NCBI RefSeq assembly: GCF_000004195.4
Contig: NC_030680.2
Coordinates: 149,958,045-150,022,044, forward strand
Direction: 5' to 3'
From: Xenopus tropicalis
Taxonomy: Eukaryota; Chordata; Amphibia; Anura; Pipidae
Length of the DNA stretch: 64,000 nucleotides
Shown here: positions 11,405-23,429 of the stretch, in pieces
Layout of the letters: every line of letters begins with the position of its first letter
Position numbering within the stretch: the first letter of the stretch is position 1
The notes under the pieces: model-generated
Database searches by the model: none
What the model was told of the DNA's origin: nothing
The model's input: only the letters and a program-made list of their open reading frames with translations
Position numbers and translations under genes: made by a program

Positions 11405-14030
11405 GCCGGAGATTTCAGAACAGAGGGTGCCCTGTGGTGCGTTTATCTGCGCGGCACCTATTTAATCCTTGCCAAGGACACTAAGTGCAGCCTAAGGGGT
11501 GAGGTTCCTTCCTCAGGATGATAGCCTCGCTGTGTGCCGTGGCGGCCTGTCTAAGCGTAACGACTTGGCCGCGTCTCCGTTTCCTGCGTCGACGCATTTC
11601 GCTCATATCCCGCTCGTTCCATTAAATACAGACTGGCAATAAAAATAACTGGACGTTTCTTGCAGAACAATAACAACATACAAAGCAGCAATGTTATTGG
11701 GAGAATGAGGCCCTCGGTGGCCCCTGGGCTGGGGGGCTAGGGGGGGGCAAAGTGGAAGTTTATAAAGGAAAAAGACACCGCGCAGGGATGAAGGCAGATT
11801 TCAGCGCGGCGACATTAAGCGCAGTTCCCGGGGATATTAGACACCGGCTTAGGGCCTCGCTCGCGGGGGCTTATTAGCAACTGCTGAAGGATTTCTGGGC
11901 CATTAGTGGCGCTCGGGGGCCCGCGGCGGCCGACACACGACTCTCGTCTTTCTCTGGAAAGAACGTTCTGCCCCCCCATCTGCTGACATGATCTATTGAG
12001 CTGGGGGAATTGTTTTACACGGTCATCTGCTCCCGTAATGGGCCCCGGATTAGCCAACATTTACACGCCGCGATATTAACCCTTTGCGCTGTACTTTAGT
12101 GCTGCGCCCTCAGCAACAAACGGGTCCCATGTTGATAAAGGAACACAGAATATCCTGTAGCAGCTGTTGGGATTCTTTAGTGCCTTTGTAGAACTGCGAC
12201 TCCCAGTGAGCACAAGGGTCTATTGTAGCCGTTATTTGACTACATGACCTACAGGGGGGGCAAACACCTGACCATCGCTACATGTGCCCCAAAGGCGAGG
12301 TCACACGGGGCGTTTTTATGTTGCGCGGATTCAGGCACAAATGCTCCCGAAATAAAGCCCTACTGATAATAATAGAATATGCTCTATAGCAGGGGTGGCC
12401 AAGATGGCGATCGTGGCCCACCAGTCGATCCCCCGTGGATTTCTAGCGGGCCGCGTCTAAACCGGGGATGCGGAAGTGCGGCGCATTTATTGGGAATGCG
12501 TATGTACGCTGCGTCTTGGGGGAGGAGTCAAAGGTAGATCACTGGGGGACAAAGTCTGGGCCCCCCCGCCATTGTAGCAAAGAGTTGGCGTTTTTCATCA
12601 GAAAAAAGAAGACGGAAACGCCGTGCCATTGAACTGTATGGGATCCGCAGGTTTGGATATACACTTTGCTGAAATACACAGCGTATTTTCAATATGGCGG
12701 CCAAACTCTTGCGAGATGGGTTGTACATATAGGTATTTGCAGCGTTGTATGTTAGTGACGTAATTGCGTTGCGCATTGATAATCAACTACATTTTGCATT
12801 TTCCAAGATGTCTTCCTCCGAGGCTTTTTTTTTATACGGAAAGCGTACAGAGCATGTGACTCTACAAGGCGATGGAAAGTGGCACTTGCGGCATTACGAC
12901 TAAGGAAATGGCGGCGCGCAGACTTATCGTCATTACAAACGCACAGTAGGGGAATTGTGGTGAACAAGATAAATCTGAAATGCATGTTGGGAAAAGAAAA
13001 GTACATATAATCAACCGCGGGTTGGTTTATTAGCGTGTTTATGCCCCATGTAGCTCCGCCCTAAGGATGGGCCCTCAGAGGAGCTGTATTAATGCCCACT
13101 GGGGGGCAATTTGACTCAATAAAGTGCTGGGTGCTAAGGGAGTAACTCAAGCATGACAAATGTACTTGGGGTGCCAAATAAGGGCTGTGATTGGCTATTG
13201 GTAGTCCCTATATGGCCTGGCAGCCTACAGGAGGTTCTGTTTGGCTTTACACTGGGTTTTATTCAACCAAAACTTGCCCCAAAGTCAGGAATTCAAAAAT
13301 AAACACCTGCTTTGTGGCCACTGGGAGCAACATCCAAGGGGTTGGTGAGTAACATGTTGCCCCCGCGCCACAGGTTGGGGACCACTGGGCTGAAGGCACA
13401 AAGCTGGGCAGACTGTATGGGTCACTTATGGGATTCTTTCACTCAACCCCCATATCCCCACTTCCATCCTCACATCCCTAAGCCGAGCTTAACGCAAGCC
13501 CCACATACAAACCCATGGCCATTTCGGAGCAAACATAACCCCATATCCCTTCATACCACATGGGTAATCACCTGAACCCAACGGCCATGGAGGACACCAA
13601 GAATCTCCCAGACAGGTGTCTTCAGCAGGACACCCCTTAGTCCTCTCCTTATCTTTAACCCTGGGGAACATTCACCCTACAAGATAAGTTCCTCATCTTT
13701 ACTACTTTTACAAAGACATATAGTTCTAGGTGTAGCTACAACAGTGATACCTGAGCTACTCTGAGGAACCACATGAAGCCTGCAGTAGGGTTCAATCATC
13801 TTCAGAGGAAGGACTATACATAACATGCAATAGAACATCTTAAACATGGTCCATAGCAGTTATAGACCTGGCAGGGTGTGCTGATTGGAAAGGATCATAT
13901 AAAGATGACAGCCAACCTACCTTCCTTTATGTATAGTATGTACAGTGCCCAAACTACCCTTTGGACTTGCACTAGAGATCATGACTATGCTTACAATATT
14001 ACAAGAAATTCAGTTATAAATGTGTATGAA
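11405..14030. other. mostly non-repetitive sequence, no gene seen
   Basis: No exon with in-phase splice borders matching either gene is visible. 13250-13400 resembles a dispersed repeat also seen at 18150-18290 (ccaaaacttgcccc, gcaacatccaaggggttggg). The remainder, notably 11405-12300, could hold regulatory sequence but I see no specific motif that proves it. Confidence 0.4.
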
Positions 14031-14751
14031 CTAGGGATGCACCAAATCCAGGATTCAGCGAAGGTTTGGCCTTTATCAGCAGGATTCGGAGTTGCCCAGA
14101 TCCAAGTGTTTGGCCGCAGCAAATTCGAATCTATAAAATCAAGTGACTTTTGGTTAAAGGAGAAGTAAAGTCATTTTGGCATTTTACTGCCAATAGATTC
14201 ACCACAATAGTGCCACCTAGAACCCTATATTTATTCTGCAGAAAGCTTTACCTGCCTGAGTAACAGCCCTAGAAGCTCCCTCTGTTTGTTTAAAATAGCA
14301 GTCACCATTTTGGCTTGGTCTCAGTAGCTTCCTGCTGCAGCTCTGGCTGCTGGTAGCTCAGATTACACAGAGATGGGAGGGGGAGAGAGATGAGATGGGA
14401 GGGGGAGAGAAGAGAAGGGAGGGGGAGAGAGGAGCAAATTGAGCAGACTCGTGCCCGTGCCCTGAAGGATAGTTCTGAGAGCAGGAAGTCTGACAGAGAA
14501 GAACATGTTTACAAAAAAGGAGACAAGAAATCCTGTGTTTCTTTTGATAGAGGACTCCGTGCAGCGTTTCTGTGAGTGCTTATGGCTGTATTTACATAGA
14601 CCTTTCTGATAAAGCTTACTTTCCTTCTCCTTTAACCCTTCCATAGCCTAATTTCTATACACAAATTAGGATTCGGCTCGGCTCAAATCTTTCACGGAGG
14701 ATTTGGGGTTTCGGCCGAACCCACAAATAATGGATTGGGTGCACCCCCAGT
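14031..14751 (+). mobile_element. host MITE (AGGGATGCACCAAATCC type) split by a younger MITE
   Basis: The left end ctagggatgcaccaaatcca and right end ggattgggtgcacccccagt are inverted relatives. The halves enclose the TTAA element at 14154-14635. A related fragment with caaattaggatttgggttca and a reverse-oriented terminus lies near 48350-48505. Confidence 0.75.
14154..14635 (+). mobile_element. complete TTAA-ended MITE (TTAAAGGAGAAG type) nested in another element
   Basis: The termini TTAAAGGAGAAGTAAAG and ctttccttctcctttaa are inverted repeats bounded by TTAA. Inside is a short purine array (about 14370-14430) at the site where 6292 and 17231 carry longer arrays. This is the reference copy for that family in this window. 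Confidence 0.85.
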
Positions 14752-15205
14752 ATGAAGCTGCCATAGTGACACACAAGGCACGATATCCCACTCGGCCGGC
14801 CATGACTGGGGACCAATCAATTGCCTTGTTTTGTGGTGTAATATAAACAGTTAATGTGAAATACTGAGTGCAAGCTGCTCGGCCAGTGATGCATTAGCGA
14901 GATTACCGTATGAATCACAGCCCAAATAAGTATTTGTTTGACCAAAGTGGGACAAATGAGTGATTGTTCCCCAGGATGAAAGGCTTCGCTCGATGACAAC
15001 ATCCCTATGTGTGGGGTTCAGCCCCCCCGTGGGTTAAGCCCCCCCCCCCGGCTGTGGGTGTCGGAATCTCTGGGGCATCGGATGCTTTTGGCTCAACATC
15101 ACACAAATCCCACGGTACCTGGATATTTGGGGCCTGACACCATTATTCATCGCCCGTCGGGGGAGACATGAGCAGCAAAAGGCACAAGTTATAACAGATA
15201 TTTAC
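14752..15205. other. intronic sequence, nothing recognised
   Basis: This lies just downstream of the tenth cacna2d3 exon in the transcript. It holds only C-runs and no recognisable element. Confidence 0.4.
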
Positions 15206-15286
15206 CCGCAACTACGGGGGATTTCCTGTCGTCCAATAGCTGAATGGCGGTGCTGGCCGTCACTACGTTGCTTTTGTTTTCTGATC
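15206..15286 (-). CDS. cacna2d3: cacna2d3 exon (10th visible)
   Basis: This 81-nt exon completes the glycine and reads SENKSNVVTASTAIQLLDDR then KSPVVA, ending with one base of the next codon. The acceptor is tgtttcag and the donor gtaaat. NKS is a possible N-glycosylation site. VVTASTA is a family hallmark. The next expected exon (beginning with a GIQMKLEFFQRKF-like stretch) is not in the window, so the intron extends past base 1 and contains lrtm1. A G-rich array begins about 77 nt upstream of its acceptor. Confidence 0.94.
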
Positions 15287-15362
15287 CTGAAACACATGGA
15301 AGAGAAATACATTCATTAGACAGACCTGGGGGGCAACTTCCTCAGATCCACGAGAGCATGTA

Positions 15363-16232
15363 ATGATCACCCATATACTGGCCCCCATACACACATACTG
15401 CCCCCCATACCCACCCACATACTGCCCACTCATACCCACCCAGACACTGCCCCCCCATACCCACCCAGATACTGCCACCCCATACCCACCCAGATACTGC
15501 CCCCCCATACCCACCCAGATACTGCCCCCCCATACCCACCCAGATACTGCCCCCAATACCCACCCAGATACTGCCCCCAATACCCACCCAGATACTGCCC
15601 CCCATACCCACCCAGATACTGCCCCCCATACCCACCCAGATACTGCCCCCCCATACCCACCCAGATACTGCCCCCCATACACACATACTGCCCCCTATAC
15701 CCACCCACATACTGCCCACCCATACCCACCCAGATACTGCCCCCCATACCCACATACTGCCCCCCATACCCACCCACATACTGCCCACCCATACCCACCC
15801 ACATACTGCCCCCCATACACACCCACATACTGCCCACCCATACCCACCCACATACTGCCCACCCATACCCACCCACATACTGCCCACCCATACCCACCCA
15901 GATACTGCCCACCCATACCCACCCAGATACTGCCCACCCATACCCACCCAGATACTGCCCACCCATACCCACCCAGATACTGCCCACCCATACCAACCCA
16001 CATACTGCCCACCCAGATACTGCCCACCCATACACACCCAGACACTGCCCCCAAATACTGCCCACCCATACCCACCCACATACTGCCCACCCATACCCAC
16101 CCACATACTGCCCACCCAGATACTGCCCACCCATACACACCCAGACACTGCCCCCAGATACTGCCCACCCATACACACCCAGACACTGCCCCCAGATACT
16201 GCCCACCCATACACACCCACATACTGCCCACC
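15363..16232 (-). repeat. 24-25-bp G-rich minisatellite, about 35 copies
   Basis: The minus strand (sense for cacna2d3) reads gggtgggtatgggtgggcag with an interrupting tatct; three to four G-runs of three or more occur per unit. Some copies are shortened to about 16 bp. The array starts about 77 nt upstream of the acceptor of the 15206-15286 exon. Confidence 0.95.
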
Positions 16233-17230
16233 AATACTTTAGCTTTGAAGGCACATTCCATCCAACCACCCAATCGCCCAATTGCAGTAGATAATTATGA
16301 CACCTTTTTCATTTGAACAAATGCTGTGCCTATTGATGCCGGGCAACCCTAGAGCTACTGCCACCTTCAAGCTTTGGGCTCTATCAGCGGGGGCAGAAGA
16401 CTTGCACCCAGTGGGGCACAAACACCATGAGAACTCCAAGTGGCAGAAATGGCGTCGTTCCAACTTTGGATGCAGTTGAGTCCGATTTGTCATTAAAATT
16501 GTGTTTGTAGATATGTCAGACACAGCTCAGCAATTGGCCACAATGACACAGGAATAGCAGGGTAAAAGTGATGCATTGTGGGCAAAAATGAATGTCAAAT
16601 TGAGAAGGAAAAACTGCCCTTTGCTCCCTGCCCTTACGTTCATACATGAGCCCTGATATGGACTTTCCTCCGGGAGCTTCAGGCTCGCGTGGCCTCTCGT
16701 TTTATAGAATGTTCGCCTCTATAGAGTCTGATAGTTGGGCGTTTGGGCAGCTGTGCGGCTGTAGCCGAGTTGTGTAGGTGATAATTCTCCCACATTATGT
16801 TGATTACATTGTTATGAAATGTTTAGAAGCCAATCTGTGCGGATTGTGGAATGAGCTGCTGATCAAAGGGCTCGGCTTGTCATCGGCGTCTCCCCCGGCC
16901 TGCTGATCGCTCGGAACCTGACCGTTAAATACGTTTCAGCAACGTTCCGCCAAGATGGAGTCAAGGGCAGCCTGGCGAATGTCAAAATAAGCGCAATTGT
17001 TACTGACATGTGACCGGCCGCATCACTCACGTTTCCCAGGCGCGCGGAATAGTGAGAAATTAGCTCCAGGCCCATTATGTCAGCAGCGCTGCGATGATGT
17101 ACAGATTTGTCTAAATACTCCGGGAATCAGAGATGTAAATTCCTACTAAATACAGGCGAGTCCAACTAAACTGCAGTCATTCAAACCAAATGCAACCCAG
17201 TTTGTTCACACATTCACACATTGGGCACAT
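16233..17230. other. intronic sequence, no gene seen
   Basis: 16620-17110 looks non-repetitive. No exon is recognisable; frames at 16239-16523 and 16863-17075 do not resemble known proteins. Confidence 0.4.
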
Positions 17231-17860
17231 TTAAAGGAGAAGGAAAGGCATTTTGGCATTTTATTGCCCATAAATTAGTCACAATAGTGCCACCTAGAAC
17301 CCTATATTTACTCTGCCGAAAGCTTTACCTGCCTGAGTAACAGCCCTAGGGGCTCCCTCTGTTTGTTTAACATAGCAGCTGCCATTTTAGCTTGGTAGCT
17401 CAGATTACACAGAGATGGGAGGGAGAGAGAGGAGAGATGGGAGGGGTAGAGAAGAGAAATGGGAGGGGGAGAGAGGAGAGATGGGAGGGGAAGAGAGATG
17501 GGAGGGGGAGAAAGGAGAGACGGGATGGAGAGAGAGGAGAGTTGGGAGGGGGAGAGATGGGATGGAGAGAGAGGAGAGATGGGAGGGGGAGAGAGGAGAG
17601 ATGGGATGGAGAGAGAGGAGAGATGGGAGGGAGAGAGAGGAGAGATGGGAGGGGGGAGAAAGGAGAGATGAGAGGGGGAGCAGGAGAAGGTAGGGGGAGA
17701 GAGGAGCAAATGAAGCAGACTCGTGCCCTTGCCCTGAAGGATTTTTCTGAGAGCAGGAAGAACATGTGACACAGAAGAACATGTGACATAAAAGGAGACA
17801 AGAAATCCTGTGTTTCTTTTGATAGAGGACTCAATGCAGCTTATGGCTGTGAGTGTGTAA
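17231..17860 (+). mobile_element. TTAA-ended MITE (TTAAAGGAGAAGG type) with expanded purine array; right end missing
   Basis: The left end TTAAAGGAGAAGGAAAGGCA and body match the elements at 6292 and 14154. The purine array occupies 17413-17705 (gagatgggagggagagagag and gagatgggatggagagagag units). Homology ends near 17860 without the complementary terminus. Confidence 0.75.
17413..17705 (+). repeat. polypurine minisatellite
   Basis: Units of about 20-25 bp based on gagatgggagggggagagag, purine-only on the plus strand apart from the single t of each unit. The sequence order differs from that at 6514, so the two expanded independently or have since rearranged. Confidence 0.9.
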
Positions 17861-18531
17861 CGTACTAGTTAGGCAGGAACCTGGAGACTGCTAGATGTAT
17901 AATCTGTCTCTTACGGTAAAGCAGGGACACTCAGTCCTTCCCGGTCTTCACCAACGCCCTTTTGTGGCTCCGGGACTTTCTGCTGTGGTCCAAGCTGGGA
18001 CCCTGCTAACTTACAGAGTACAGATAGGAAAATACGAGGCAAAATCATCATTGTATATGGGAACATCAAGCATGCTTGATGACATATCTTAAGTTCTCCT
18101 ATGTCTTAAGCTTCTATTGTTATTTACCCCATGGCCATGATGCACACAAAGTTTTTATGCAACCAAAACTTGCCCCCAAGTCAGGAATTCAAAAATAACT
18201 CCCTGGTTTGGGGGCACTGAGAGCAACATCCAAGGGGTTGGGGAGCAACATGTTACCCCTGAGTCACTGGTTGGGGATCCCTGCTCTAATCCAAACCAAC
18301 AAGTCTTTATATCTTGAAACCCAAATGACAATGAAGTCTGTTGACAGTGGTTGATAAATTGACCTGTGTGTTTTCTGGCCAAGCTCAAACTCATACGGGT
18401 GGGCTCATATATACAGTATCAATGCCGACAAAGGGGCTCTTGGTACTCAGTGGGGTACAATGCTGCTAGATGATACTAGTTGGAGATGTAGATGACTACA
18501 GATGTAGTTACTATTTAGCGTTCCCCTAGAC
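17861..18531. other. intronic sequence, no gene seen
   Basis: It contains a dispersed repeat fragment (18150-18290) also seen at 13250-13400. No coding signal. Confidence 0.4.
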
Positions 18532-18700
18532 CAGCGGTTCCAACCTGTGGGTCGGGTCGAACCCTTTCACAGGGGTTGCCTAAGACCATCGGAAAACACA
18601 TATTTCCCAAGATCTTAGGAATAATTTTATGGTTGGGGGTCACCACAACATGAGGAACTGTATTAAAGGGTCACGGCATTAGGAAGGTTGAGAACCACTG
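18532..18700 (+). mobile_element. SPIN-like hAT MITE, copy 1
   Basis: The ends CAGCGGTTCCAACCTGTGGG and ggaaggttgagaaccactg are hAT-type terminal inverted repeats. The body has gaccatcggaaaacacat, accacaacatgaggaactgt and attaaagggtcacggcatta, as I recall for SPIN elements. At about 170 bp it is non-autonomous. Confidence 0.8.
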
Positions 18701-19593
18701 CTCTATAGGATCTCCTCAGGGACAGACAGTGGAATCTTGACATTGGCATGGTCAAGCCCAACTCTTCCACTTGGGTCAGCATTCCAGCACTAGTCTTGGT
18801 GCTTCTACAAACACAATGGACTCTGGGAAACATCTGATATAATTATTTACTTGGATTGGGCCAAAACCCAACTGGATTGTGAGATGTTCTAATCTACTGC
18901 AGCTGTATCCAATTAGAGTGAAGGACTTGTGTGAAGATACTGGGGTCTACCTTCTAACCAGAACCTGCTCCACCATGACCTTATGAATATAATATGGATA
19001 TTCCAGCTGGGAAGACTTACGTTTCCTACTGTGCCCAGAATGTCTTATTAGACCAGCGGTTCTCAACCTGTGGGTTGGGATCCCTTTGGGGGTTGAACGA
19101 CCCTTTCACAGTTGTCACTTAAGACCATCGGAAAACACATATTTCCAATGATCTTAGGAATAATTTTATGGTTGGGGGTCACCACAACATGAGGAACTGT
19201 ATTAAAGGGTCACGGCATTAGGAAGGTTGAGAACCACTGTTCTATAGGATCTCCTCAGGGACAGACAGTGGAATCTTGACATTGGCATGGGCAAGCCAAA
19301 CTCTTCCACTTGGGTCAGCATCCCAGTATTAGTCTTGGTGCTTCTACAAACACAATGGACTCTGGGAAACATCTGATATAATTATTTACATTGAATTGGG
19401 CCAAAACCCAACTGGCTCGTGAGATGTTCTAATCCACGGCAGCTGTATCCGATTAGAGTGAAGGACTTGTGTGAAGATACTGGGGTCTACCTACTAACCA
19501 GAACCTGCTCCACCATGACCTAATGAATATAATATGGATATTCCAGCTGGGAAGACTTACATTTCCTACTGTGCCAAGAATGTCTTATTAGAC
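18701..19593. repeat. tandem duplication containing a second SPIN-like copy (19054-19239)
   Basis: Two ~353-bp spacers (18701-19053 and 19240-19593) are nearly identical, starting tctataggatctcctcaggg and ending gaatgtcttattagac. They alternate with the SPIN-like copies at 18532, 19054 and 19594. The repeating unit is therefore 522-540 bp. The second copy keeps CAGCGGTTCTCAACCTGTGG and gaaccactg termini. Confidence 0.9.
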
Positions 19594-19779
19594 CAGTGGT
19601 TCTCAACCTGGGAGTTGGGGACCTGGGGGTCGGGGAACGACCCTTTCACAGGGGTCGCCTAAGACCATCGGAAAACACATATTTCCGATGGTCTTAGGAA
19701 TAATTTTATGGTTGGGGGTCACCACAACACGAGGAACTGTATTAAAGGGTCATGGCATTGGGAAGGTTGAGAACCACTG
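19594..19779 (+). mobile_element. SPIN-like hAT MITE, copy 3
   Basis: The termini are CAGTGGTTCTCAACCTGGGA and ggaaggttgagaaccactg. It is followed by ccctagga; the left flank of copy 1 is ccctagac, so the outer flanks of the whole array share six of eight bases, like a decayed 8-bp target duplication. Confidence 0.8.
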
Positions 19780-20319
19780 CCCTAGGAAGACTACATTGCC
19801 AGGTACGGACTGTAGAAGAACAACAGACTTAGCGTGATCGCTGCCCCATAATAATTGGCAGACAGTATCTCATTATACTAATTTATTCATAGCCCTTCCA
19901 AAAACCTGCAAGTGGTTTCCTCCCAGAACCCCGCGGTGCGGGTCACAGTTTGCGTAGCATCTGCAGCTTATAAAAGTGTGAACTGGGCTGGTAACGTCTC
20001 CTCGCCGAAAGGAATGTCAGGTCTAACTTTATAGTAAATATTGTGGTTTTGTACATAGCGACTGCTCCAAAATGTCTGTAGAGACCGCAAATTTTTCATG
20101 CAAAGTCTGTCTCTTTTTTTTTTTTTCCTGTTTCTTTCATGTTACAAAAGTCAAAACAGGAGGAATTGTGTGCGAAACAAAGAAATTTGCACATTTTCCA
20201 ACCTGGAGGGGACGCACAATGTTTATTCCATTACCCGGCGATGATAATATCTCAGGCAAGGTTAGGGCTCGGCGTGTTTGAGCTGCACTTGTGCCTTTAG
20301 ACTCGTGTAGAGCGTCATG
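19780..20319. other. intronic sequence, no gene seen
   Basis: Non-repetitive apart from a T-run at 20113. No exon recognised. Confidence 0.4.
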
Positions 20320-21678
20320 TTAAAGGGGAACTGTCACCCTAAGAAATTATTCCAAATCCTTTTTGTATCAGGTTAGTAGAGCCAAATAAACTTTACTGAC
20401 ACTGTATAAATTATTATTATTTTTTCCCCTTCAGTCTTGGAATTTACAATCACAGCCAGCAGGCAGCCGCCATTTTGTGTACACTGTTATTAAGGGAAGC
20501 TTTGTTTTATCCCAAGATCTTATATATTTGCCATCTAGGAAGGCAGGGTCGCACTGGGGGGTGAAGGGCCCACCGGGGCTCCCCCCCAGGGGCCCTGCAG
20601 GTGCCCCCACCGGCCACCTCCCCTAACTCCCCCCCCAGTGGCCCCCTAAACCCCCCACCCGATGTCCTTCCCCGAGCATGTATAAATTTAACGCGTCAGG
20701 GGTGGAGCGTTCAGGCAGGGGGTGCGCTGGCAAGGGTCGGGTCTGGACCGCCAGTCCGTCCCCTAACTCCCCCCCCAGGGGCCCCCCTAACCCCACACCC
20801 GATGTCCTCCCCTGAGCGTGCATAAATATAACGCATCAGGGGTGGAGCGGTCGGGCAGGGGAAGCGCCGCAAGGGTCGGGTCTGGGCCGTCGGGGCCCAC
20901 TAGAGCCGAGGCCCTCCGGGATTTTTCCTGGTGTCCCGGCAGCCCAGACCTGACCCTTGCCGGTGCTCCCCCTGCCCGACCGCTCCACCCCATATGCGTT
21001 TCATTTACGCACGCTCGGGGGAGGACATCGGCTGGTGGTTAAGGGGGCCCCTGGGGGGTGGAGTTGGGGGTGCGGCCGGGGTGGGAGCCCCGATGGGCCC
21101 TTCCCCCCCAGTCCGACCCTGTAGGAAGTGCTGAATGGAAAGTTAAAGTAACTGTAATTAAAAATTTGAGCTGTCAATCATATATTGCCTGCCCCGCCTC
21201 TATCTCATCCTTAAAGGGGAACTCACACATAAAAAGCTGTATAATAAAAGTATTTGAAAAATTAAACATGAAACCCAAATTCTTTTTTTAATGAAACCAT
21301 CCATACCTGTTATAAATGTGTTTAAAAATCTGAGCTGTCAATCATATATTGCCTGCCCCGCCTCTATGCCGAAGGCATAGAGGCGGGGCAGGCAATATAT
21401 GATTGACAGTTCAGATTTTTCAATAACAATTACTTTTACTTTCCATTTAGCACTCCCTAGATATCACCCAGATGGCAAAGATTTTGGGGTGAAACAAAGC
21501 TTTCCCTTAATAACACAGTACACAAAATGGCGGCTGCCTGCTGGCTGTGACTGTAAATTCCAAGACTAAAGTAAAAAGAAATCTATAATCTATACAGCGT
21601 GAGTAAAGTTTATTTTTCTCTACTAACCTGATACAACAGGATTTGGGATTATTTCTTAGGGTGACAGTTCCCCTTTAA
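20320..21678 (+). mobile_element. TTAA-ended MITE (T2-like, TTAAAGGGGAACTGTCACCC) with nested insertions
   Basis: The termini TTAAAGGGGAACTGTCACCC and gggtgacagttcccctttaa are exact inverted repeats bounded by TTAA. A GC-rich palindromic repeat (20545-21125) and a second partial element containing a hairpin lie inside, which explains the length compared with the 476-bp relative at 35941-36416. Confidence 0.85.
20545..21125. repeat. GC-rich dispersed palindromic repeat, nested
   Basis: Segments such as cccgatgtccttccccgagc, gggcaggggaagcgccgc and cagcccagacctgacccttg recur in both orientations within the copy. Related sequence is at 23100-23205, 36715-37012, 38380-38630, 52635-52800, 61510-61735 and 62035-62265. 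This is a high-copy family; apparent reading frames in it are not genes. Confidence 0.7.
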
Positions 21679-22139
21679 AAACACAACATGTTCTAGGTGT
21701 TGTTTTTTTTTTTTAATCTTGTACGTCTTTTTCTAATTCCTGCCCCTCGTAGACTTGGACGTGTCCTTGGAATAAAGAGATGTTTCGGACCCCCGGGGGG
21801 TGGCACCAAATTGATTCAAGGGCCGATGGTGACTTGGTTGGAAGGGAAGGCTGGCACGGGGCTTGGAAACTTTTATGGAATTTCTGTTTATACTCGAGCC
21901 AACTCACTGCACATAAACATGGAGTTACGAGATTTGCTTTTTTACAGAATGCGTTCTAACCAACACCCTATCGTAGGGCGGCGGTGGTTTTGCCAATTGC
22001 TCCGGCCCTTGGGTGCAATGCAATAACTAAAGCCTTGTGGGCTCTGGTGAAATGCGCTTACTGGGGGTCATTCACTAACCACTGGTTTTCACCTCTCACT
22101 CCGCATCTACTGTCACTTTACACACCAACATGAACTCTA
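21679..22139. other. intronic sequence, no gene seen
   Basis: A 109-codon open frame at 21697-22026 begins within a T-run and has no recognisable domain. I see nothing else. Confidence 0.35.
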
Positions 22140-22325
22140 ACGCCAGGCTAGTTACCCTGACCTTTTGTCTCAGTCGCCTTTTAGCGAGCAGGGCCCTCCC
22201 CCTCGTGTCTCAAATGCTCATCCAAATGCAACTGTAACCCATTTTGTGAATCTTTTGTACCCCTTTATTCTGTAAAGCACTGCGTAAACTGATGATGATA
22301 CATAAATAATAATAATCATTTATAA
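22140..22325 (+). repeat. retroposon 3' tail (SINE/LINE-like)
   Basis: The pattern gagcagggccctccccct ... tctgtaaagcactgcgtaaa ... aataataataat resembles the 3' tails of L2/CR1-mobilised retroposons. A sister tail is at 23440-23640. Confidence 0.5.
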
Positions 22326-22419
22326 AGTTTGTGCATTTTTTTCGCAAATGGTTGTTTGCTATTGATGGGCGAAATGTTTCGCCAGGCATTGATTCGCGGT
22401 GGAAAAATTGCTGCGGAAA

Positions 22420-23060
22420 AAGAATAGCCGAGCGACAAAAGAATAGCCGCGGGCGACAAAAGAATAGCCACGCGACAAAAGAATAGCCACAGGCGACAAA
22501 AGAATAGTCGCAGGTGACAAAAAAATAGCCTCACGATAAAAGATAAGCCGCAGGTGACAAAAGAATAGCCTCTCGACAAAAGAATAGCCTTGCGACAAAA
22601 GAATAGCCGCGGGCGACAAAAGAATAGCCGCGGGCGACAAAAGAATAGCTGCGGGCACAAAAGAATAGCCGTGCGACAAAAGAATAGCCGCAGGTGACAA
22701 AAGAATAGTCACAGGTGACAAAAGAATAGTCACAGGTGACAAAAGAATAGCCGCAGGTAACAAAAGAATAGCCGCAGGTGACAAAAGAATAGTCACAGGT
22801 GACAAAAGAATAGCTGCGGGCAACAAAAGAATAGCCACGCGACAAAAGAATAGCCTCACGACAAAAGAATAGCCTTGCAACAAAAGAATAGCCGCACGAC
22901 AAAAGAATAGTCGCAGGTGACAAAAGAATAGTCACAGGTGACAAAAGAATAGCTGCGGGCAACAAAAGAATAGCAACGCGACAAAAGAATAGCCTCGCGA
23001 CAAAAGAATAGCCTTGCAACAAAAGAATAGCCGCACGACAAAAGAATAGTCGCAGGTGAC
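22420..23060. repeat. 19-21-bp degenerate tandem repeat, about 31 copies
   Basis: The unit is agccgcgggcgacaaaagaa plus t, with variants agtcacaggtgac and agccacgcgac that change the period between 19 and 21. Two blocks (around 22805-22920 and 22950-23060) share the same variant order, indicating a multi-unit duplication. Confidence 0.9.
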
Positions 23061-23429
23061 AATTTTTGTTGATGCGCAACATTTTTCGGCGAAGTGAAAC
23101 CCTGTGGGGCTGTAGGGGTTAGGGGACACGGCTGGCAGGGGGGCCCCTTGGAGCGGGAGCCCAAGTGGGCCCTGCACCCCCCAGTCCAAACCTGATTTGC
23201 AGCGAATTGTCTTGCGGAACGTCACCGAAAATCCGCCACGGAAAAATTTGTTGCGTGTCAAAAAAAGGCACGTGTGACATAAAATTTGCACGACAAAGGC
23301 ATTTTGCAGATTTATCACCGTTTTGTGAATTTTCTGGCGAAACGGGACAGATTCACTGCTCCTACATCAGGTGCAAGCGCATAGTGAGCGGGGAGATCCA
23401 CTTAATATGCACCTGTGTGAGTTACCCTC

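Noticed and set aside
20601..21134. Several GC-rich overlapping frames on both strands
   Set aside because: They lie in a high-copy palindromic GC-rich repeat nested in a TTAA element, with further copies elsewhere in the window.
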